From: Acetatifactor sp.
GTDB lineage: Bacteria > Bacillota > Clostridia > Lachnospirales > Lachnospiraceae
Assembly: GCA_022511465.1 (NCBI GenBank)
Contig: JAFLRM010000035.1
Span: forward strand, 1 to 36,151
Length of the DNA stretch: 36,151 nucleotides
Direction: 5' to 3'
Position numbers and translations under genes: made by a program. The notes beneath the pieces are model-generated. The model was not told the DNA's origin. It worked only from the letters and a program-made list of their open reading frames with translations, and made no database searches. The stretch's first letter is position 1; each line of letters starts with the position of its first letter. Positions 30,472 through 36,151 of this stretch are shown here, one piece after another.

Positions 30472-32345
30472 AGCACTTCCTCTTTTCCGGCATCCGGCAT
30501 CACCCAAAATTCCACTACTTGTGATGCCGCCTCATACGTCAAAGGATTTCGATGTTGGTAGTCAAACAGCACATATCTCAGTGGCTTTTGTGCATCTCCG
30601 TCAGCTTCCTGCGAGACTCCGGCCATCTGCGATACACTGTCTGTCTGCGTTGCCCTGCACGCCGCCAGCGCCTCCCCATCCCATACCGGATAGACAAAGG
30701 GCTCCAAATGAGTCATGCGGATGAGCTGCCGTTTATCGTACTCCCCATAGTCCGGCAGCCATTTTTGCTCCTGCTCCTCTCTCCGGTAAAATTCCCGAAT
30801 CTGCGCTTTCACCGCTTGTTCTGTCACATCCTTTGCAAAGGATGGGCGGCTTTTCATATTTTCCCGCAGATATAGATCATAGGTGAGAAGCTCCTTGTAG
30901 ATTGGTACAAAAGCACTGTCCCACTTCTCTGCAAACTGCAAAAGCACTTCATACCGGTAAACTCTGGCGGGACTGTTTCGGAAAAACCCCTTCTCTTCAT
31001 AAAATTCTGCCAGCGCCTCAAACAGAGCGAACGGCCGGTGAAAGGCCTGCTCCAAAAAACGAATTGTGTGCGCATACTGGCCGCTGTTGTAATAGACTTC
31101 CACCATCTCCTCAATCCTTTTCAGGCGCAGCACATCCTCGTAGGACAGCCATTTAGTATAAAGCACCTCGTAGGGCGGTCTGTCCAGATAGCAGATCCCG
31201 TACTCTGCCGCCTGTTCGCGCATGACAGATCCTTTCAACACCTTTAAAAACCCCAGCTGCAGCTGATCCGGACGCATTCGGTATACCCTGTCAAAAGAGT
31301 GCCCAAAGCTCCCATAATCCTCGTAGGGGAGTCCGGCGATCAGGTCCAGATGCTGATGAATATTATGTCTCTCCCGAATCCTTGCCACCGCCCGCTCCAG
31401 CTTGTCCACGTCCATAACGCGTCGGATGGCTTGAAGAGTTTGCGGATTTGTGGACTGCACACCAATCTCCAACTGCACCAGCCCCGGGCGAAACTGCTGC
31501 AGAAGCTCAATCTCCTCCTCCCGCAAAATATCTGCGGAAATCTCAAAGTGAAAATTGGTGACGCCATTGTCGTTTTCATGCAAATACTTCCAGATTTCTA
31601 TGGTGTGCTTTGGGTTACAGTTGAAAGTTCTATCCACAAATTTCACCTGTTTGATCCGCATGTCCAAAAAAAATCGCAACTCTCTCTTTATGACATCCAT
31701 GTCGCGAAACCGCACCGGTTCGTCACCGGAGGAAAGACAATAGCTGCAGCGATAAGGACAGCCCCTGCTGGTTTCGTAATAAAGGATCTTATTGGCAAAG
31801 GACCCCCTCTCTACACCCTCCGCCATGTAATCGGGATAGAAAAAGGGAAGTGCAGTCAAGTCAACAGGTGCTCTTGGCGCTGTATAACCGGACAGCAGAC
31901 AGAGACCGGCAATCTTCTCCAATCCCTGTGCCTGCGGCAATATTTCTCTCTCCCGGGCTGTGTAATACTGCATCAGTTCCCGAAAGGTAACTTCCCCCTC
32001 GCCCACCATGATTCCTGTAAGCTGAGGATATTTCTCCAAAATCTTCTCACTGTCGAAAGAAACCTCCGGCCCTCCCAACCACAGTTCGGTATCCGGCAGG
32101 AGCTTCGGCAGCTCCGCCAAAAGCTCCTGTACCAGATGAAAGTTCCAGATGTAGCAGGAGAAACCGATGGCGTTCGGTCTTCTGCGATAAATGTCCGCCA
32201 GAATTTCCGACCCGTACTGATTGATGGTGTACTCCGCCAGCTCCACGTGCTTTCCGGTCTCCTCCCCCGCAAAAGCCTTCAGACTATAGATTGCGGGATT
32301 GGAGTGTATATATTTTGCGTTTACTGCTACAAGTAAAAATTTCAT
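30468..32345 (-). CDS. B12-binding-domain radical SAM protein (DUF4080 type)
   Basis: 625 residues, cytosolic. The N-terminal cobalamin-binding-like domain (residues about 1-140) shows MKFLLVAVNAKYIHSNPAIY and ELWLGGPEVSFDSEKILEKY. The radical SAM centre is YETSRGCPYRCSYCLSSGDE, with the CxxxCxxC cluster ligands, followed by IKQVKFVDRTFNC and IGVQSTNPQTLQAI and IHQHLDLIAGLPYED. The C-terminal 200 residues fit DUF4080. Related proteins methylate or rearrange unactivated carbons or modify tRNA, but this group has no known substrate. AAAGGAG is 4 bases before the ATG. It follows the LysM gene by 21 bases. Confidence 0.93.
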   Translation of the reverse strand: MKFLLVAVNAKYIHSNPAIYSLKAFAGEETGKHVELAEYTINQYGSEILADIYRRRPNAIGFSCYIWNFHLVQELLAELPKLLPDTELWLGGPEVSFDSEKILEKYPQLTGIMVGEGEVTFRELMQYYTAREREILPQAQGLEKIAGLCLLSGYTAPRAPVDLTALPFFYPDYMAEGVERGSFANKILYYETSRGCPYRCSYCLSSGDEPVRFRDMDVIKRELRFFLDMRIKQVKFVDRTFNCNPKHTIEIWKYLHENDNGVTNFHFEISADILREEEIELLQQFRPGLVQLEIGVQSTNPQTLQAIRRVMDVDKLERAVARIRERHNIHQHLDLIAGLPYEDYGSFGHSFDRVYRMRPDQLQLGFLKVLKGSVMREQAAEYGICYLDRPPYEVLYTKWLSYEDVLRLKRIEEMVEVYYNSGQYAHTIRFLEQAFHRPFALFEALAEFYEEKGFFRNSPARVYRYEVLLQFAEKWDSAFVPIYKELLTYDLYLRENMKSRPSFAKDVTEQAVKAQIREFYRREEQEQKWLPDYGEYDKRQLIRMTHLEPFVYPVWDGEALAACRATQTDSVSQMAGVSQEADGDAQKPLRYVLFDYQHRNPLTYEAASQVVEFWVMPDAGKEEVL

Positions 32346-32366
32346 GCTGCTCCTTTGCCTTGCCGA

Positions 32367-33086
32367 CTATCGCTGCGACTGGTAAAACTGCTTGATCAGT
32401 CCCTCCGTCAGCTCATCCGCCAGCTCTATCAGGTGCGCGTTGTTCTCATCCGTTGCAGTGACAAACTCCTCATATTGATTGTTCAGATCCGTTGTCATCT
32501 GTCGTTTCATCAGATCCAGATGCATGTTGAGCATCTGCGCGAGTTGCTCGTAATTGTAGTCCGCGTTGGCGCTGCTCAGCATTCTGGCGATCCGGTCGGC
32601 ATTTTGATGCCACTCCTGCTCCACCTGCTCTGCCCGTTCGCTCTCTCCGTCCCGCAATGCCTTCATCAGCTCTCCGGTCAGCTGCACGTGCTCCTGCAGC
32701 AAAGTTTTCAGCTGACTCACCATCGCCTGAGAATAAAATTTAGCAAAAACCTCGGCAATCTCATCCGGCGACTCCTTAAGCCTTTCCAATATCGCCTCCA
32801 TATTGGGCAGGGCATAGTACATGCTGAGCAGATAGAGCGTTCCCCAGAAGCCATGCTGCGCCCAAGCCTCTCTCATATCGTTGTTCAGATCCAGCTCATC
32901 CTTCTGCAGAGGATCCTCTATCCGTCCGGAACAAATGCGCAGGCGTGTACCTACCTGAAGATTGTAAGGGTTCACTCCCGGATTGCGCATGATGATATCC
33001 GGCACGGTGGTCTGGTAGTGCTGTGCCAGCCGGTAAAAAGTATCTCCGGGCTGTACTACATGAATGACAGTTCTACAAAAATCCAT
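32367..33086 (-). CDS. LysM domain protein with helical C-terminal domain
   Basis: 239 residues. A LysM domain is at residues about 7-52 (IHVVQPGDTFYRLAQHYQTT ... NPYNLQVGTRLRI) directly at the N-terminus, with no signal peptide. The rest is helical: AWAQHGFWGTLYLLSMYYAL and PNMEAILERLKESPDEIAEV, then LLQEHVQLTGELMKALRDGE, WHQNADRIARMLSSANADYN and ADELTEGLIKQFYQ. This part resembles a widespread Firmicutes domain of unknown function found in small proteins sometimes labelled acetylglutamate kinase by mistake. N-terminal LysM without export signal recalls spore-coat proteins such as SafA, so a spore or cortex role is possible. GGAGAG is about 10 bases upstream. Confidence 0.85.
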   Translation of the reverse strand: MDFCRTVIHVVQPGDTFYRLAQHYQTTVPDIIMRNPGVNPYNLQVGTRLRICSGRIEDPLQKDELDLNNDMREAWAQHGFWGTLYLLSMYYALPNMEAILERLKESPDEIAEVFAKFYSQAMVSQLKTLLQEHVQLTGELMKALRDGESERAEQVEQEWHQNADRIARMLSSANADYNYEQLAQMLNMHLDLMKRQMTTDLNNQYEEFVTATDENNAHLIELADELTEGLIKQFYQSQR

Positions 33087-33124
33087 ATTCTATTGTCTCT
33101 CCAAATGGAATCACAATATCATAT

Positions 33125-33156
33125 GCGGGAAAGGAAGTCCGCCGTTCCTTTCCCGC
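33125..33156. repeat. Perfect 12-bp hairpin between galT and the LysM gene
   Basis: GCGGGAAAGGAA (33125-33136) is the exact reverse complement of 33145-33156, with an 8-base loop. It lies 18 bases beyond the galT stop. On neither strand is it followed at once by a T-run (minus strand: ATATGATATTGTG), so it is either an attenuating or processing hairpin or an atypical terminator. Confidence 0.75.
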
Positions 33157-33173
33157 CCACAATGAAAATATTT

Positions 33174-34679
33174 TTAAGAGAGACTTTCAATAAACCTTAA
33201 AAAACCCCGATGCCCTTCCTCCGTGCGCTTGTACACACCGGCGTCCTCCAAAACCTCCATGAACACCAGACCAATCTCTTTCTCGATGATCCCATCTATG
33301 TTGGACTTATCTATCCGGTCATACTTAGGAGAGAACTCCTCCACCCAGCCGGCATGCTTCTCCAGCGCCTCGTCAGCTCGCAGATCGCTTCCGCTTAAGA
33401 TGGCCTCTTTTAACCGGGCAATTTCATCCTTCAGCCGCGCCGGCAGTACGGCAAGACCCATGACCTCGATCAGGCCGATATTTTCTTTCTTGATATGATG
33501 CAGTTTCGCGTGGGGATGGTACACACCCAGCGGATGCTCTTCCGTAGTGATATTGTTGCGCAGCACCAGATCCAACTCAAACTTCCCTCCCCGCTTTCGG
33601 GCAATGGGAGTGATCGTATTGTGGGGCTCATTATCCGTGTAGGCGTAAATAAAGGATGCCTCGTCCGTGTACTCGCGCCAGCGATCCAGGATCACATCCG
33701 CCAGCGCAATGATGCGTTCTGTGTCTGCACCGCTCAGACGGATAACGGACATCGGCCATTTTACAATACCGGCCGCCACGTCCTCAAAGCCTTTCACCGT
33801 GAAATTCTCCTCCACCGGTGCCTTTGCCATGGCAAACTCGTAATGCCCGCCCTGAAAATGATCATGGCTTAAAATGGAACCTCCCACAATGGGCAGATCC
33901 GCGTTGGAACCCACAAAATAGTGGGGAAATTGCTTTACAAAGTCAAACAACTTGCAAAAAGTGGCATGTTCAATCTTCATGGGCACATGTTGTGAATTGA
34001 ACACGATGCAGTGCTCGTTGTAATATACATAGGGGGAGTACTGAAATCCCCAGTCGTTTCCGTTGATGGTCACCGGAATAATGCGGTGGTTCTGTCTGGC
34101 CGGATGGTTCACACGACCCGCATAGCCCTCGTTCTCCCGACAGAGAAGACACTTCGGATAGCCGGACTGCTTGGCCAGCTTGGCCGCCGCGATCGCCTTG
34201 GGATCTTTCTCCGGCTTGGACAGATTGATGGTAATATCCAGATCGCCGTACTGAGTGGGTGCAACCCATTTCACATCCTTGCGGATACGGTATCTTCGGA
34301 TGTAATCGGAATCTCTGCTCAGCTTGTAATAATAGTCCGTGGCCGCCTGCGGAGACTCCTTCTCATAAATTTCATAAAATCGGCGGATCACCTCGCTGGG
34401 GCGGGGCATCAGCACACTCATGATCTTTGTGTCAAAGAGATCCCGGTAAACAATACCGTCCTCTGCGAGGATTCCTTTCTCGTGTGCGTAGTCCAGCATC
34501 CCTTTCAGAACAGTCTCCAATTCCTCCTCGTCCACCGTGACGGTTTCCTCCGGATCTTCCAACTCATCCAGCCCAAAAAGCTCCAACAGGCGGTTAGTGG
34601 TATAGATCACATCCTCCTCCGGCACCAATCCAGTCTGCACGCCATAGGCCACTAACTTTTTAATATATGTCTGAATCAT
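33174..34679 (-). CDS. galT: UDP-glucose--hexose-1-phosphate uridylyltransferase (Firmicutes type)
   Basis: 501 residues, cytosolic. It swaps UMP between UDP-glucose and galactose-1-phosphate in the Leloir pathway. The sequence fits the GalT_2 (Gram-positive) family of about 490-500 residues, not the E. coli type: YPKCLLCRENEGYAGRVNHP with its Cys pair, NEHCIVFNSQHVPMKI, PIVGGSILSHDHFQGGHYEF with the HxHxQ-like active-site segment (HDHFQGG), and EHPLGVYHPHAKLHHIKKEN. The start at 34679 (MIQTYI) has GGGAGGG 5 bases upstream. galK precedes it by 62 bases. No galE is in the window. Confidence 0.97.
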   Translation of the reverse strand: MIQTYIKKLVAYGVQTGLVPEEDVIYTTNRLLELFGLDELEDPEETVTVDEEELETVLKGMLDYAHEKGILAEDGIVYRDLFDTKIMSVLMPRPSEVIRRFYEIYEKESPQAATDYYYKLSRDSDYIRRYRIRKDVKWVAPTQYGDLDITINLSKPEKDPKAIAAAKLAKQSGYPKCLLCRENEGYAGRVNHPARQNHRIIPVTINGNDWGFQYSPYVYYNEHCIVFNSQHVPMKIEHATFCKLFDFVKQFPHYFVGSNADLPIVGGSILSHDHFQGGHYEFAMAKAPVEENFTVKGFEDVAAGIVKWPMSVIRLSGADTERIIALADVILDRWREYTDEASFIYAYTDNEPHNTITPIARKRGGKFELDLVLRNNITTEEHPLGVYHPHAKLHHIKKENIGLIEVMGLAVLPARLKDEIARLKEAILSGSDLRADEALEKHAGWVEEFSPKYDRIDKSNIDGIIEKEIGLVFMEVLEDAGVYKRTEEGHRGFLRFIESLS

Positions 34680-34741
34680 AGTAACCCTCCCTTTAAATAA
34701 ATCTGTTGTTTGTCCGCCCTTTGACCACTCGCTCCGCACTA

Positions 34742-35905
34742 TTACAGCACGCAGGGACCGTCACCGATCTCCACCACATAGAAATCTGCCGCATAGCCGA
34801 TCTTCTTCTCATAAACCTTACCTACTTGCTCTATAAAGGTGTCAATGGCCTCATCTTTTACAATGCTGACAGTACAGCCGCCAAATCCTGCGCCGGTCAT
34901 ACGGGAACCGATCACACCGTCCACCTTCCATGCTTCCTCCACCAGCGTGTCCAGCTCAATCCCGGTCACCTCATAGTCGTCCCTTAGAGACACATGAGAC
35001 TCGTTCATCAGCTTGCCAAACTGTTCCACATCGTTGTCACTCAGTGCCTTCACTGCACGGATCGTCCGCCGGTTCTCGTACACGGCATGCTTCGCGCGGC
35101 GCATGCGGACCTCACTTTCAATGACACCCTTGACCTTCTCAAAGGTCTCTTCGTCCAATTCTCCCAGGCTCTCGATAGTCACCGCCTGCTTCAGTTCTTC
35201 CAGTGCCGTCTCACATTCGCTGCGGCGCTCGTTGTACTTAGAGTCTCCCAATCCGCGCTTTTTATTGCTGCATGCGATGACGATCTTGGAATTCTGCAGC
35301 CTGATGGGTGCATACTCATACTCTAGCGTAGCTGTATCAAGGAAGATTGCCTGATCTTTCTTCCCCATAGCAATGGCAAACTGATCCATAATTCCACAGT
35401 TTACCTGGTTGAAATTATTTTCCGCATATTGTCCGATCAGCGCCAGATCCTGGTTGCTAACGTCAAACCCAAAGAAATCTTTCAGGATAAAGCCGGTCAA
35501 TACCTCCACGGACGCGGAAGAGGAAAGTCCGGAGCCGTTGGGAATATTGCCGTTTAGCAGAAGATCCATACCGCAGGGTACCTGCATCCCTTTCTCACCG
35601 AAAGCCCAGATCACTCCCTTGGGGTAATTGGTCCATTCGGCTTCCTTTTCGGGCTTCAGATCATCTAAAGAGGACTCGATCACCCCCAGTTTCTCAAAAT
35701 TCATGGAATAAAAGCGAAGCTTATTGTCCGTCCTTTTGCGTGCCACACCGTAGGTGCCGATAGTCAGCGCACAGGGAAACACATGTCCGCCGTTATAGTC
35801 GGTGTGCTCGCCGATCAGGTTCACGCGCCCGGGCGCAAAATAAGCCTTCGCACCCTCATTATCTCCAAATATTTCCGCAAACTTATCAAGAATTTTTTCT
35901 TTCAC
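34742..35905 (-). CDS. galK: Galactokinase
   Basis: 387 residues, GHMP kinase family, cytosolic. It phosphorylates galactose at C1, giving the substrate of GalT encoded downstream. The galactokinase signature GRVNLIGEHTDYNGGHVFPC is near the N-terminus, the ATP loop PNGSGLSSSASVEVL in the middle, the catalytic Asp segment NCGIMDQFAIAMGKKD follows, and MTGAGFGGCTVSIV is the third GHMP motif. The start is GTG at 35905 with GGAGGAGG about 9 bases upstream. It leads the galK-galT unit. No regulator gene is adjacent. Confidence 0.98.
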   Translation of the reverse strand: MKEKILDKFAEIFGDNEGAKAYFAPGRVNLIGEHTDYNGGHVFPCALTIGTYGVARKRTDNKLRFYSMNFEKLGVIESSLDDLKPEKEAEWTNYPKGVIWAFGEKGMQVPCGMDLLLNGNIPNGSGLSSSASVEVLTGFILKDFFGFDVSNQDLALIGQYAENNFNQVNCGIMDQFAIAMGKKDQAIFLDTATLEYEYAPIRLQNSKIVIACSNKKRGLGDSKYNERRSECETALEELKQAVTIESLGELDEETFEKVKGVIESEVRMRRAKHAVYENRRTIRAVKALSDNDVEQFGKLMNESHVSLRDDYEVTGIELDTLVEEAWKVDGVIGSRMTGAGFGGCTVSIVKDEAIDTFIEQVGKVYEKKIGYAADFYVVEIGDGPCVL

Positions 35906-35932
35906 GAAACCATACCTCCTCCATTTTTTACT

Positions 35933-35941
35933 ATTTTATCA
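35933..35941 (-). promoter_or_regulatory. Possible extended -10 element of galK
   Basis: On the minus strand TGA-TAAAAT lies 28 bases before the GTG; no good -35 hexamer is seen 16-18 bases upstream. Weak support from position and -10 only. Confidence 0.4.
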
Positions 35942-35962
35942 TAGTGGAAAAAGAATTGCACG

Positions 35963-36010
35963 AAAAAAGAACCTTCCCCTTCATCAAAATGAACAAAGAG
36001 AAAGTTCTTT
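35963..36010 (-). terminator. Rho-independent terminator of the sortase gene
   Basis: On the minus strand AAAGAACTTTC (36000-36010) pairs with GAAGGTTCTTT (35966-35976), with one G-U pair, and ends in TTTTTT. The loop is long (about 23 bases), with extra pairing possible. It follows the sortase stop codon by about 17 bases. Confidence 0.8.
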
Positions 36011-36026
36011 CCGTTTTCATTTCTGC

Positions 36027-36151
36027 CTACTTTGCCTTTTTCCTTGCCACTACGACCAGTCTCCCCTCATCCAAGGTATACTCACACGTAGACAGCGTCA
36101 AAAGCTGCTCGCCATATTCCGGCGTAATTCCTGTATCGTAAAAAGAGTTTC
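36027..36151 (-). CDS. Class B sortase, C-terminal fragment cut by window edge
   Basis: The last 40 codons of a gene whose 5' part lies beyond the window. The read SFYDTGITPEYGEQLLTLST then CEYTLDEGRLVVVARKKAK contains the sortase signature TLSTC, with the catalytic cysteine, and the R of GRLVVVAR that completes the active site. TLSTC with VVVAR is typical of SrtB-type transpeptidases, which attach surface proteins or pilin-like subunits to the cell wall. Target proteins are not visible here. A terminator follows the stop at 36027. Confidence 0.93.
   Translation of the reverse strand, partial: NSFYDTGITPEYGEQLLTLSTCEYTLDEGRLVVVARKKAK

Noticed and set aside
31299..32336. 345-residue plus-strand frame
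   Set aside because: Opposite the radical SAM gene, whose cluster motif and coupling to neighbours are clear.
32355..33200. 281-residue plus-strand frame
   Set aside because: Opposite the LysM gene; the translation is Leu/His/Arg-rich noise.

Overview
The window looks like chromosome of a mid-GC anaerobic Firmicute, most likely a Lachnospiraceae (Clostridia). The inference rests on gene types (DUF4358 lipoprotein with MBOAT and DHHW proteins, VanW, VanZ, DUF3810, GalT of the Firmicutes type, class B sortase), AGGAGG ribosome sites, and promoters of the TTGACA-17-TATAAT kind. No phage, insertion sequence, CRISPR array or rRNA was seen. All genes are on the minus strand except two protein genes (21776-22468 and 29196-29804) and one proposed small RNA.

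Layout. 1-130: 5' part of tRNA-Phe with its promoter. 170-2798: MATE exporter overlapping a DUF3810 membrane protein. 2995-7821: a large acidic TPR protein with a degenerate AAA+ domain, followed by glgB. 7944-12004: DUF4358 lipoprotein, MBOAT acyltransferase, DHHW protein and rsmA, which together suggest extracellular acyl transfer plus a housekeeping rRNA methylase. 12147-13067: DHH phosphoesterase. 13185-16451: DUF2975 protein, YozG-like regulator, small membrane protein and a large DUF4153/DUF4173 membrane protein, behind a strong promoter overlapped by a 20-bp inverted repeat. 16622-18667: a 681-residue orphan lipoprotein whose start lies in a long RNA hairpin.

18760-20530 is the most accessory-looking part: a candidate type I toxin-antitoxin locus (small protein on minus, convergent antisense RNA on plus, 3' overlap), a long AT-rich stretch, an AT-rich orphan gene and a small conserved-looking hypothetical. 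20659-24754 holds a GH2-like protein without an apparent catalytic core, an MBL-fold hydrolase, a gamma carbonic anhydrase, a YefM/RelE-type toxin-antitoxin pair with repeated TGTAAATT motifs at its promoter, VanZ and TrmL. 24759-29157 is a run of aminotransferase, Lrp regulator, AIR-synthase-like protein, VanW and a 35-residue membrane peptide, apparently from one strong promoter lying inside the start region of the divergent gene at 29196. 29770-33086: DEDDh exonuclease, B12-binding radical SAM protein and a LysM protein. 33174-35905: galK-galT (Leloir pathway), functionally close to glgB elsewhere in the window (galactose to glucose-1-phosphate to glycogen). 36027-36151: C-terminal end of a class B sortase.

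All calls come from reading the sequence; no database search was run. Family names rest on remembered motifs, and starts were chosen by ribosome-binding-site spacing.
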